The notes under the pieces: generated by a model
What the model was told of the DNA's origin: nothing
Database searches by the model: none
The model's input: the letters and a program-made list of their open reading frames with translations, nothing else
Assembly (NCBI RefSeq): GCF_016458235.1
Contig: NZ_JAEMHK010000005.1
Location: 1-64,000, forward strand
DNA from: Geomonas propionica
GTDB taxonomy: Bacteria; Desulfobacterota; Desulfuromonadia; Geobacterales; Geobacteraceae
DNA: 64,000 nucleotides
Direction: 5' to 3'
Shown here: one piece after another, positions 18,200 through 26,592 of the stretch
How the letters are laid out: the number at the start of each line of letters is the position of its first letter
How positions within the stretch are numbered: the first letter of the stretch is position 1
Position numbers and translations under genes: made by a program

Positions 18200-19645
18200 G
18201 TGACTGAAGCTGTGACTGAGACGCTGGGAGCACTTGATCTGGAGGAGATGGCGCGGCAGATGCGCGCTTTCCAGGATCTGACACGGGAGCTCGACGCCAT
18301 CATCGATTCGTCATCTGATGGGCTCTGGATCTGCGATGCTGATGCAGTCGTAATCCGCATCAACCCTGCGTCGGAGCGGATCAACAACATCACCGCTGCC
18401 GAGGTTATCGGCAAAAACATGCACGAGCTGCTGGACCAGGGCTTCATCGACCGCTCGGCGGCACTCGAGGCTCTGACCACGGGCAAGGTGGTGAGCCAGT
18501 TGCAGAACCGGCAGGGGCGCAAGCTGATCTCCACGGGGACGCCGGTGTTGGATGCCAACGGACAGGTGATCCGGGTCGTGGTCAGCGAGCGGGACGTTAC
18601 CGAAATCGACAACTTGCAGCGTGAGCTTGAAGAGCAGGAGGCGCTCAGAGACCAGTTCCGTAGCCATATGCTGGAGATGCAGCAGGCCGACCTCGCCTCG
18701 CGCAGCGTCATTGCCCGCAGTCCGCTCATGGTCAACGCGCTGAAGCAGGCGCTCAAGGTGAGCGCGGTCAACTCGACCGTGCTGATCCTCGGCGAGTCGG
18801 GCGTCGGCAAGGGGCTCATCGCGGAGTTGATCCACAAGAATTCCAGCCGTGCCGACAAACCGCTCATCGAGATCAACTGCGGTGCCATTCCTGAATCCCT
18901 TATAGAATCAGAGCTGTTTGGCTACGAGAAGGGCGCCTTTACCGGCGCGCAGGTCGCCGGTAAACCGGGCTATCTCGAACTGGCCGACGGCGGGATCCTG
19001 TTCCTGGACGAGATCGCGGAACTGCCGCAGGCCGCACAGGTGAAGCTGCTCCGGTTTCTTGAAAACGGACGCGTTGTGCGGCTTGGGGGGACCAAGGCGC
19101 GCACGCTCGATGTCAGGATACTGGCGGCAACGCACCGGAATCTTGACCAGATGGTCAAAGACGGCACCTTCCGGCTCGACCTTTATTACCGTTTGAACGT
19201 GATCCCGATCCACGTGCCGGCGCTCCGGGAACGGCGCGACTGCATCCTGCCGCTGGTCCGGCATTACGTCGACCTGTTCGGCGCGCGCGACTCGATCCGC
19301 AAGCGTCTGACCCGAGCCGCGTCCGACGCGCTTTTGGCCTACGATTACCCCGGCAATGTCAGGCAGTTGATGAACATCTGCGAGAGGCTGGTGGTCATGA
19401 CCGAAACCGACCTCGTAGATGTCAAGGATCTGCCTGCCGAGATCGCCGCGGGGAGCGTGCCTTCGGCCGGGGCAGGGGGCGTGTGGCATGACGAGGTGAC
19501 TCTGCAGGAGACGCTGGATAAGGTGGAAAAGGCGATCCTGGAAAAGGCGCTCGCCAAACACGGCAACCAGGTGCGCATGGCGGAGGCGCTGGGGGTGAAC
19601 CAGTCGACCATCGCCAGGAAGTTGAAGAAACATGGGATCGCTTAG
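18200..19645 (+). CDS. PAS-containing sigma-54-dependent activator, probable regulator of proline catabolism
   Basis: The 481-residue enhancer-binding protein has an N-terminal PAS domain at about residues 20-135 (LDAIIDSSSDGLWICDADAVVIRIN), a short linker, an AAA+ domain at about 170-400 with Walker A GESGVGKG, the sigma-54 contact loop GAFTGA and Walker B GGILFLDEIAELP, and a Fis-type helix-turn-helix at the end (GNQVRMAEALGVNQSTIARKLKKHG). It has no receiver domain, so it responds to a ligand or redox state through PAS. GTG 18200 follows GGGAGG. It lies upstream of the proline dehydrogenase gene, which has a sigma-54 promoter and a shared palindrome. That link is inferred. Confidence 0.9.
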   Translation: MTEAVTETLGALDLEEMARQMRAFQDLTRELDAIIDSSSDGLWICDADAVVIRINPASERINNITAAEVIGKNMHELLDQGFIDRSAALEALTTGKVVSQLQNRQGRKLISTGTPVLDANGQVIRVVVSERDVTEIDNLQRELEEQEALRDQFRSHMLEMQQADLASRSVIARSPLMVNALKQALKVSAVNSTVLILGESGVGKGLIAELIHKNSSRADKPLIEINCGAIPESLIESELFGYEKGAFTGAQVAGKPGYLELADGGILFLDEIAELPQAAQVKLLRFLENGRVVRLGGTKARTLDVRILAATHRNLDQMVKDGTFRLDLYYRLNVIPIHVPALRERRDCILPLVRHYVDLFGARDSIRKRLTRAASDALLAYDYPGNVRQLMNICERLVVMTETDLVDVKDLPAEIAAGSVPSAGAGGVWHDEVTLQETLDKVEKAILEKALAKHGNQVRMAEALGVNQSTIARKLKKHGIA

Positions 19646-19670
19646 GCTTGTTGGTTTAGGTGACATAACC

Positions 19671-19777
19671 CTGTAGGGGCGAATAATTATTCGCCCAGCG
19701 CTGGTGCCCCACGATTGCCGGTACCATGGGCGGTGCTGGTGCGGCATGGGGGGGCGAATGATTATTCGCCCCTACAG
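19671..19777. repeat. Palindromic interspersed repeat, copy 3 (paired ends)
   Basis: This copy starts CTGTAGGGGCGAATAATTAT at 19671 and ends with the inverted GAATGATTATTCGCCCCTACAG at 19777, about 107 bases overall. The interior contains GGTGCCCCACGATTGCCGGTACC-like inverted sequences as in copy 1. It separates the activator gene from the proline operon control region. Confidence 0.85.
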
Positions 19778-19809
19778 TGGACCTTGGCGATCGCGTATCA
19801 CTGTGTCGT

Positions 19810-19823
19810 ATGCAATGCTGCAT
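19810..19823. promoter_or_regulatory. Palindromic upstream activator site candidate
   Basis: ATGCA-ATGC-TGCAT lies about 225 bases upstream of the -24 element at 20035, a usual distance for an enhancer of a sigma-54 promoter. It matches the architecture of the site before the activator gene. Confidence 0.5.
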
Positions 19824-20034
19824 ATTGTGCCTCGGCCGTTCTGGGTATTGTTCCCGCTTTAGGATTGGTTCTTCCATCTTCAATCTATAAAAACTCTACC
19901 TCATTCATTACCTTTCTCCCCCGCAATGCTATAATACTTCCGGCTGTTTAACTGGATGAAGCGCCTTTCCTCACGGCTGTTTGATCCTGCCTGCCGCCTC
20001 CACGTCTCCACCAGGAACGAAATCGTATACTGTC

Positions 20035-20050
20035 TGGCACAGCTTGTGCT
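20035..20050 (+). promoter_or_regulatory. Sigma-54 (-24/-12) promoter of the proline catabolic gene
   Basis: TGGCACAGCTTGTGCT has GG and GC separated by exactly ten bases and matches the consensus at all but one position. Transcription would start near 20062, about 47 bases before the ATG at 20109. Confidence 0.75.
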
Positions 20051-20108
20051 CTAGCTTTACACGTTTATGATTTCCTCTTGGAACAACCTGTAATAAAGGA
20101 GCCTTTGG

Positions 20109-23100
20109 ATGAACAACACCGAACTGAACAACAGAGTCATTGCACGGGGCAAGGAATTCTTCTCCACCATCTCCGGCGAAAAGCCGTCCCTCTTTAACAA
20201 GGGCGCATGGATGGGCAAGGTGATGGACTGGAGCATGCAGAACGAAACCTTCAAGATCCAGATGTTCCGCTTTGTCGACGTCTTCCCGTCCCTCACCACC
20301 GGCAGGCTCCTCACCGACCACATTCGTGAATACTTCGGCGAAGAGAAGGATATGCCGCCGGTCCTCTCCACCGGCGCCAAGGTTGCCGGCATGCTCGGCT
20401 CCTTCGGCGGGGCGATGCTGAACAAGTTCCTCACTACCAACATCCAGGAGATGGCCCGCCAGTTCATCGTGGGCGAGAACACCAAGGAAGCCATCAAGAA
20501 CATGGAACGTCTGAGGAAGGACGGCTTCGCGTTTGTTGTGGACGTTTTGGGTGAGGCCACGCTTTCCGAGAAGGAAGCGGACCTCTACATGAACACCTAC
20601 CTCGAGCTCCTCGACTCGCTCAAGAAGGAATACAAGGACTGGAAACCGCTGCCGGGCAAAGGCGGCGACGCGAACCTCGACTGGGGCCATGCACCGAAGG
20701 TGAACGTCGCGGTCAAGCCGACCGCGCTCTTCTGTCTCGCCAACCCGCAAGACTTTGAAGGCTCGGTGGTCGCCATTTTGGACCGCGTCCGGAAGATCGC
20801 CCAGAAGGTCATGGAGCTGGACGGCTTCCTCTGCATCGACATGGAGTCCTACCGCCACAAAGACATCATCATCGAGGTGTACAAGCGGCTTAAGCTCGAG
20901 TTCCCCAACTACGACCAGTTCGGCCTCGTGCTCCAGGCCTACCTGGTGGACACCGACAAGGACCTGCCGGAACTCCTCACCTGGGCGCGCCAGAAGAACG
21001 TGAAGATCTCCATCCGCCTGGTGAAGGGCGCCTACTGGGATATGGAAACCGTCAAGGCGAAGCAGAACGACTGGGCCATCCCGGTCTGGACCATCAAGGC
21101 CGAGTCCGACGCGGCTTACGAGCGTCAGGCCAAGATGATCCTCGAGAGTTCCGATATCTGCCACTTCGCCTGCGCTTCCCACAACATCAGGACCATCTCC
21201 GCCGTGATGGAGATGGCTAAAGAACTTAACGTTCCCGACGAGCGCTACGAGTTCCAGGTGCTCTACGGCATGGCCGAGCCGGTCAGAAGGGGCATCCTGA
21301 AGGTCGCCGGCCGCATCCGCCTCTACTGCCCGTACGGCGACATGGTACCGGGCATGGGCTACCTGGTGCGCCGCCTGCTGGAGAACACCGCCAACGAGTC
21401 CTTCCTGCGCCAGAGCTTCGCGGAGGACGCACAGATCGAGCGCCTGCTCGAGGATCCGGAGGTCACCGCACAGCGCGAACGCGCAGCACGCGCCGCTGCC
21501 AAGAAGGCGGAAGCGAAGGGGCCCGGTGGTCTGAAGCCGTTCTACAACGAGGCCATGGTGGACTTCACCCGCGCCGACCACCGTGCCGCGTTCCCGAGCG
21601 AGATTGCTGCGGTCAGGAAGCAACTGGGCAAGACCTATCCGCTCTTCATCAACGGCAAGGAAGTGAAGACCGCCGACACCATCCCGTCGGTGAACCCGAA
21701 CAAGCCGTCCGAGACCGTCGGCGTCATCTGCCAGGCGGGCACCAAGGAAGTGGGCGATGCCATCTCGGCCGCCAAGAAGGCCTTCCCGGCATGGCGCGAC
21801 ACCGAGCCCAAGGATCGCGCACAGTACCTGATCAAGGCTGCCGCCGTGGCGCGCCGTCGCATCTTCGAACTGTCCGCATGGCAGGTGCTCGAAGTTGGCA
21901 AGCAGTGGGACCAGGCTTACGCCGACGTCTGCGAGGCGATCGACTTCCTCGAATACTACGCTCGCGAGATGATCACCCTGGGTACCCCGAAACGCGTGGG
22001 CAACGCACCGGGCGAGTTGAACCACTACTTCTACGAGCCGAAAGGAGTCGCCGCGGTCATCGCACCCTGGAACTTCCCGCTTGCCATCAGCCTCGGCATG
22101 ACCTCCGCCGCCATCGTGGCCGGTAACTGCGTGGTCTTCAAACCCTCCGGCCTCACCTCGGTGATCGGCTACCACATTGTGGAACTGTTCCGCGAGGCGG
22201 GCCTGCCGGAAGGTGTCTTCAACTACACCCCGGGCCGCGGCTCCGTCATGGGCGACTTCCTGGTCGACAGCCCCGACGTCTCCCTGATCGCCTTCACCGG
22301 TTCCATGGAAGTCGGCCTCAGGATCATCGAGCGCGCCGCCAAGGTCCACCCGGGCCAGGAGAACGTCAAGAAGATCGTCTGCGAGATGGGGGGCAAGAAC
22401 GCCATCATCATCGACGACGACGCCGACCTGGACGAGGCGGTGCCGCACGTTCTTTATTCCGCTTTCGGCTTCCAGGGGCAGAAGTGTTCGGCCTGCTCCC
22501 GCGTCATCGTGCTGGACGCTGTTTACGACAAGTTCATCGAGCGTCTGGTCTCCATGGCGCAGGCGACGCTGGTCGGCCCCTCCGAGGACCCGGCCCACTA
22601 TATGGGCGCCGTCGCCGATGACAAGGCGATGAAGACCATCAAGGAATACGCCGAGATCGGCAAGAAGGAAGGTCATGTGCTTTACGAGAGCAAGGTGCCG
22701 AGCGACGGCGGCTACTACGTCCCGATGACCATCATCGGCGGCATCAAGCCGGAGCACAGGCTGGCCCAGGAGGAGATCTTCGGACCGGTCCTCGCCGTGA
22801 TGCGCGCGAAGGACTTCGACCAGGCCATCGAGTGGGCCAACTCCACCAAGTTCGCCCTCACCGGCGGCGTCTTCTCCAGGAGCCCGGAGCACCTGGCCCA
22901 GGCCCGTCGCGAGTTCCGCGTCGGCAACCTGTACCTGAACCGCAACAACACCGGTGCTCTGGTCGGCCGCCAGCCCTTCGGCGGCTCCAAGATGTCCGGC
23001 GTCGGCACCAAGGCGGGCGGGCACGACTACCTGCTGCACTTCATGGACCCGAGGGTGGTCACCGAGAACACCATGCGCCGCGGCTTCGCACCGGTCGAGG

Positions 23101-23123
23101 AGGACGACGACTGGGTCGCGTAA
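20109..23123 (+). CDS. putA: Bifunctional proline dehydrogenase / P5C dehydrogenase
   Basis: The 1004-residue enzyme oxidises proline to glutamate in two steps. The FAD-dependent proline dehydrogenase barrel occupies roughly residues 50-470 (ISIRLVKGAYWDMETVKAKQ, YEFQVLYGMAEPVRRGI). The aldehyde dehydrogenase domain covers about 515-980 (VIAPWNFPLAIS, catalytic Glu759 in CEMGGKN, catalytic Cys793 in GQKCSACSR, spaced 34 residues as usual). It lacks the N-terminal ribbon-helix-helix DNA-binding domain of enteric PutA, so control must come from another protein. Expression from the sigma-54 promoter under the neighbouring PAS activator is inferred. AATAAAGGAGCCTTTGG gives a good ribosome binding site. 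Confidence 0.93.
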   Translation: MNNTELNNRVIARGKEFFSTISGEKPSLFNKGAWMGKVMDWSMQNETFKIQMFRFVDVFPSLTTGRLLTDHIREYFGEEKDMPPVLSTGAKVAGMLGSFGGAMLNKFLTTNIQEMARQFIVGENTKEAIKNMERLRKDGFAFVVDVLGEATLSEKEADLYMNTYLELLDSLKKEYKDWKPLPGKGGDANLDWGHAPKVNVAVKPTALFCLANPQDFEGSVVAILDRVRKIAQKVMELDGFLCIDMESYRHKDIIIEVYKRLKLEFPNYDQFGLVLQAYLVDTDKDLPELLTWARQKNVKISIRLVKGAYWDMETVKAKQNDWAIPVWTIKAESDAAYERQAKMILESSDICHFACASHNIRTISAVMEMAKELNVPDERYEFQVLYGMAEPVRRGILKVAGRIRLYCPYGDMVPGMGYLVRRLLENTANESFLRQSFAEDAQIERLLEDPEVTAQRERAARAAAKKAEAKGPGGLKPFYNEAMVDFTRADHRAAFPSEIAAVRKQLGKTYPLFINGKEVKTADTIPSVNPNKPSETVGVICQAGTKEVGDAISAAKKAFPAWRDTEPKDRAQYLIKAAAVARRRIFELSAWQVLEVGKQWDQAYADVCEAIDFLEYYAREMITLGTPKRVGNAPGELNHYFYEPKGVAAVIAPWNFPLAISLGMTSAAIVAGNCVVFKPSGLTSVIGYHIVELFREAGLPEGVFNYTPGRGSVMGDFLVDSPDVSLIAFTGSMEVGLRIIERAAKVHPGQENVKKIVCEMGGKNAIIIDDDADLDEAVPHVLYSAFGFQGQKCSACSRVIVLDAVYDKFIERLVSMAQATLVGPSEDPAHYMGAVADDKAMKTIKEYAEIGKKEGHVLYESKVPSDGGYYVPMTIIGGIKPEHRLAQEEIFGPVLAVMRAKDFDQAIEWANSTKFALTGGVFSRSPEHLAQARREFRVGNLYLNRNNTGALVGRQPFGGSKMSGVGTKAGGHDYLLHFMDPRVVTENTMRRGFAPVEEDDDWVA

Positions 23124-23132
23124 GGAACGGAG

Positions 23133-23223
23133 ACTCCTCCCCCCGGAGGGGGGAGGCTGGGTGGGGGGCAGTCTGAGCCCGAAAGAGGCCCCCTCCCTGA
23201 CCCTCCCCCTCCGGGGGCGGGGA
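23133..23223. repeat. GC-rich interspersed repeat, copy 2
   Basis: The block contains CTCCCCCCGGAGGGGGGAGG at 23137-23156 and an inverted counterpart CCCTCCCCCTCCGGGGGCGG near 23201-23220. It is related to the block at 16429-16541 and lies just after the proline gene. Confidence 0.65.
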
Positions 23224-23231
23224 ATGACTTG

Positions 23232-23265
23232 AGCGCCTGCACTTTTATGAGTGCAGGCGCTTTTT
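23232..23265 (+). terminator. Terminator after the proline catabolic gene
   Basis: AGCGCCTGCACT pairs with AGTGCAGGCGCT around a six-base loop and runs into TTTTT. Confidence 0.88.
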
Positions 23266-23423
23266 CGCGTCCCAACTCCCTCTCTCAATTCCTCCTCCAA
23301 ATGCACGTCGTGGAGGTGGAAACTCATAACCTATTGCTCTCACTATGTGGTCAATTTTGTTTACCAACTTCCTTGTTCCGGTTTACAGAATTCACCCTTT
23401 TTTCTCTTGATTTGTGGCATTTT

Positions 23424-23453
23424 TTGACATAATCTACCGGGTCGTAAAATAAT
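23424..23453 (+). promoter_or_regulatory. Promoter of the fructose-bisphosphatase gene
   Basis: TTGACA (23424-23429) is followed after 18 bases by AATAAT (23448-23453). It lies in an A/T-rich stretch directly before the gene. The remaining sequence between 23266 and 23423 shows nothing else I can name. Confidence 0.6.
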
Positions 23454-23477
23454 TTTAATTTAATCTTGGGAGGTCCT

Positions 23478-24458
23478 ATGCCTGCTGCACCGGGAACGTC
23501 GAAATTCCAGATAGAACTGCGCCGTCATCTGCGCGGTCAGAACATCAGTGACAACCTCGTGCACCTCATCTGTGAGATTGCCGAGGCCAGCAAGTATGTC
23601 ATCAACGCGGTGCGCACCGGTGACCTGGGCGTCGCCGGTACCTCTAACCTTTACGGCGAGGAGCAGCTTGCCCTCGACGTGCTCTCCGACCGCATCATGC
23701 GCAAGCGCCTGATCCACTCCGGCGTAGTCTGCAACATCGCCTCCGAGGAAATGGACGAGATCTACCAGGCCCAGGCCAGCGCCGACGGCCTCTACTCGGT
23801 CGCGTACGATCCCTTGGATGGTTCCTCGCTGGTCGACGTCAACCTCGCCGTGGGCACCATCGTCTCCATCTACGAAGGATGCGACCTGCTCCAGCCGGGC
23901 CGCAACCAGGTTGCCGCCATGTACATCCTGTACGGGCCGAGGGTTTCCCTGGTTTACACCGTGGGCGACGGCGTGCACGAGTTCACCATGAACAACCTGA
24001 TGGAGTTCACCCTGACCCGCGAGAACATCAGGATGCAGGAAGAGGGGAACATCTATGCCCCGGGCGGCCTGCGGAACAAATACAACGACGGCGACGAGCA
24101 GTTCATCCGCCACCTGGAAGCCAAGGGGTGCAAGCTGCGCTACTCCGGCGGCTTCGTTCCGGACATCAACCAGGTGCTGATGAAAGGGAAGGGGATCTTT
24201 ATGTACCCGGCGCTCAAGGGCTCGCCCAACGGCAAGCTGCGCGTCCTGTTTGAGTTGAACCCGATGGCCTTCATCATTGAGCACGCCGGCGGCTCCGCCA
24301 GCAACGGCAATATCCCGATCCTCGACATCGTTCCCGAGTCGCTGGACCAGAGGGCGCCGATCTACATCGGCTGCAAGGCCGACGTGAAGGCAGCCACCGA
24401 TTTCCTCGCCGAGCACAAAGGCGTACCGGCCGCTGCGGCATCGTTTGTCAACGGTTAG
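23478..24458 (+). CDS. fbp: Class I fructose-1,6-bisphosphatase
   Basis: This gluconeogenic enzyme hydrolyses fructose-1,6-bisphosphate to fructose-6-phosphate. The 326-residue length is right for class I. Metal-binding motifs are present: NIASEEMDEI and VAYDPLDGSSLVDVNLAVGTI (residues around 80-125), and the later NPMAFIIEHAGGSAS segment near 265. ATG 23478 is preceded by TTGGGAGGTCCT. It stands as its own unit, followed by the small acidic protein gene. Confidence 0.95.
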   Translation: MPAAPGTSKFQIELRRHLRGQNISDNLVHLICEIAEASKYVINAVRTGDLGVAGTSNLYGEEQLALDVLSDRIMRKRLIHSGVVCNIASEEMDEIYQAQASADGLYSVAYDPLDGSSLVDVNLAVGTIVSIYEGCDLLQPGRNQVAAMYILYGPRVSLVYTVGDGVHEFTMNNLMEFTLTRENIRMQEEGNIYAPGGLRNKYNDGDEQFIRHLEAKGCKLRYSGGFVPDINQVLMKGKGIFMYPALKGSPNGKLRVLFELNPMAFIIEHAGGSASNGNIPILDIVPESLDQRAPIYIGCKADVKAATDFLAEHKGVPAAAASFVNG

Positions 24459-24555
24459 CGTTTTGTTGTAACATTGGCCGTACTGCGGCGTTTTCCGCTA
24501 AAGTTATCAAGCGGTATGGCGATAATTGTATTAACCAGATTTCCAGAGGTAAGAA

Positions 24556-24804
24556 ATGACTACTAGCACCAAAAGGTTGTGCAGCGAAATCCAGCTGTTT
24601 GACCTCTGCGACCTCGATACCTGCACCTGCAAGGTCGAACGCTACTGCACCAATCCCGCCATCCTGGCCCGTTTCGAGGCCATCAAGGAGGAGGACGATC
24701 GTCCGCAGTACCTGGCCGACGAGGAATATGACGAGGACCAGGAAGAGGACGCCGACGACCTTGATTCATACGATGACGACGATTACGAAGACGACGACCA
24801 GTAA
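24556..24804 (+). CDS. Small acidic protein with Cys cluster, unknown function
   Basis: The 82-residue protein has a compact Cys motif near residues 18-30 (CDLDTCTCKVERYC) and a very acidic C-terminal half (DEEYDEDQEEDADDLDSYDD and further Asp/Glu). AGAGGTAAGA precedes the ATG and a terminator follows, both supporting a real gene. The spacing of the Cys residues could bind zinc or an Fe-S cluster, but this is speculation. I do not recognise the family. Confidence 0.7.
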   Translation: MTTSTKRLCSEIQLFDLCDLDTCTCKVERYCTNPAILARFEAIKEEDDRPQYLADEEYDEDQEEDADDLDSYDDDDYEDDDQ

Positions 24805-24833
24805 CAGCTTCGCTCTTTAGAGGTACAACCGGG

Positions 24834-24862
24834 AGAACCGCTTTATTCAGGCGGTTCTTTTG
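24834..24862 (+). terminator. Terminator after the acidic protein gene
   Basis: AGAACCGC and GCGGTTCT form an eight base-pair stem with a nine-base loop, followed by TTTTGG. Confidence 0.75.
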
Positions 24863-24952
24863 GTATCACCGGTAGGACTTATTCATCTTTCCCACGTCCG
24901 GTCTTGGCAATAGACCGGCGCGGATTATAATAGCCCATCGGGGGGACCGGCC

Positions 24953-26407
24953 ATGTCTGCTAAACTGCTCATTCTGGATGACGATCACGACATCCTGCTC
25001 ATGCTGAAGACCATCTTCACGGGCGAGGAATACGAACTGCTGCTGGAAAGCGACAGTGAAGAAGCATTGAAGCGCGTCATCGCCGATCGTCCCAACGTGG
25101 CGATCATGGATATCAGCCTTCCCCAGAAGTCCGGCATCGAGGTGCTCAAGGAGGCGAAGAAGATCGATCCCGGCCTGGCCGTGATCATGGCCACCGGTTA
25201 CAAGACCACCCAGAACGCGATCGAGGCCATGAAGCACGGTGCTTTCGACTACGTCACCAAGCCGTTCGACATGAACAAGCTGAAGGGGGCGGTCAAGAAG
25301 GCGCTGGAGTGCAACCTCTTGAGCCGCAAGGTGCGCTATACCAAGGAGCGTCCCCAGGCCGAGGAGGATCTCACCGAGGACCTGATGATCGGCTCCTCGC
25401 CCGAGATGATCGAGATCTGGAAGATGGTGGGGACCGTCGCCGATTCCGACGCGGCCGTCCTGATCCAGGGCGAATCCGGCACCGGCAAAGAGCTCCTGGC
25501 GCGCGCCATCTACAACAACTCCCGCCGCAAGAACCGTCCCTTCCTGGCCGTCAACTGCGCCGCGCTCCCCGAGGCACTGCTCGAGTCGGAACTGTTCGGG
25601 CACGAGAAAGGGGCCTTCACCGACGCCCATTCCCGCCGCATCGGCAAGTTCGAGCAATGCAACGGCGGCACCATCTTCCTCGACGAGGTCGGGGAGATGA
25701 GTCCCGCCAACCAGGGCAAGTTCCTGCGCGTCCTCGAGAACCAGGAGTTTGAGCGGGTAGGCGGGAACGAGACCATCAAGGTCGACGTCCGGGTCATCGC
25801 CGCCACCAACCGGTCGCTGTTGGCCTCGGTGAAGGAGAAGTCCTTCCGGATGGACCTTTTTTACCGTCTGCGCGTGGTGAACTTCTTCCTGCCGCCGCTT
25901 AGGGACCGCACCGAGGACATACCGCTCCTGGTCGACCTCTTCGTGAGGAAGTTCGCCAAGAAATACGGCAAGAACGTGAAGGGGGTCGCCCCCGACACCA
26001 TGGCGCTTTTGATGAGCCACCAGTTCGAAGGGAACATCAGGGAACTGAAGAACGTCATCAACTCGGCGGTGGTCTTCTGCCGCGGCGACATCCTTGTTTC
26101 CGGCGACTTTGAGTCGTTCCTGACCGCCAAGGCGGGCTTCAAGGAGGTCGACCTCGACGTTGTGGGGGACGACTACTACGAGGTGTTCTGGAGCATGCTG
26201 GAGCCGGTTTTCGACGGCATCTGCCAGAAGAACAAGGGGGCCATCTACGAGAGCGTCAACATGGGGCTCGAGAAGGCGCTGATCCACATGGCCATGGAGA
26301 AGAGTAACAACAACCAGGTCTTCGCCGCCAAGTTGCTCGGTATCAGCCGCAACACCTTGCGCGACCGCTTGGAGCGCTACCGGATCGGGATGGGCGAACA
26401 GTCCTAG
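24953..26407 (+). CDS. Sigma-54-dependent response regulator (REC-AAA-HTH)
   Basis: The 484-residue NtrC-type regulator has a receiver domain (residues 1-120, phospho-acceptor Asp53 in VAIMDISLP), an AAA+ domain at about 142-370 with Walker A GESGTGKE and Walker B GGTIFLDEVGEM, and a Fis-type C-terminal helix-turn-helix (NNNQVFAAKLLGISRNTLRDRL). The sigma-54 contact loop reads GAFTDA instead of GAFTGA, a variant that occurs in this family. Between AAA and HTH is a helical insert of about 70 residues. CGGGGGGACC precedes the ATG. The next signalling genes are on the opposite strand and may include its kinase. Confidence 0.92.
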   Translation: MSAKLLILDDDHDILLMLKTIFTGEEYELLLESDSEEALKRVIADRPNVAIMDISLPQKSGIEVLKEAKKIDPGLAVIMATGYKTTQNAIEAMKHGAFDYVTKPFDMNKLKGAVKKALECNLLSRKVRYTKERPQAEEDLTEDLMIGSSPEMIEIWKMVGTVADSDAAVLIQGESGTGKELLARAIYNNSRRKNRPFLAVNCAALPEALLESELFGHEKGAFTDAHSRRIGKFEQCNGGTIFLDEVGEMSPANQGKFLRVLENQEFERVGGNETIKVDVRVIAATNRSLLASVKEKSFRMDLFYRLRVVNFFLPPLRDRTEDIPLLVDLFVRKFAKKYGKNVKGVAPDTMALLMSHQFEGNIRELKNVINSAVVFCRGDILVSGDFESFLTAKAGFKEVDLDVVGDDYYEVFWSMLEPVFDGICQKNKGAIYESVNMGLEKALIHMAMEKSNNNQVFAAKLLGISRNTLRDRLERYRIGMGEQS

Positions 26408-26431
26408 CAATCAGGCGGTAACAGCATGAAT

Positions 26432-26478
26432 AAGAAGAGCCGGCGACCTGATGGTCAGCCGGCTCTTCTTTTGTTTTT
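26432..26478 (+). terminator. Terminator of the sigma-54 response regulator gene
   Basis: AAGAAGAGCCGGC (26432-26444) pairs perfectly with GCCGGCTCTTCTT (26458-26470), followed by TTGTTTTT. The symmetric A and T runs may also stop transcription from the opposite strand. Confidence 0.88.
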
Positions 26479-26484
26479 ATCTTC

Positions 26485-26578
26485 CTGTAGGGGCGAATAA
26501 TTATTCGCCCTTGTACTTTGCCTTGCGTGGACCACCCTGGTGTGTCATCGCTGGACGAATGATTATTCGCCCCTACAG
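26485..26578. repeat. Palindromic interspersed repeat, copy 4 (paired ends)
   Basis: This copy starts CTGTAGGGGCGAATAATTAT at 26485 and ends GATTATTCGCCCCTACAG at 26578, 94 bases overall. The right palindrome has one change (GGACGAATGATTATTCGCCC). It lies between two convergent genes. Confidence 0.85.
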
Positions 26579-26592
26579 TGGCACGGGTCGGA

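Noticed and set aside
19971-23327. Very long minus-strand open frame (over 1100 codons) opposite the proline catabolic gene
   Set aside because: It mirrors the third-position GC bias of the real gene, has no recognisable domain or start signal, and lies fully antisense to a clear enzyme.
23415-23430. Possible -24/-12 promoter before the fructose-bisphosphatase gene (GTGGCATTTTTTGACA)
   Set aside because: The invariant GC of the -12 element is missing at the required distance.
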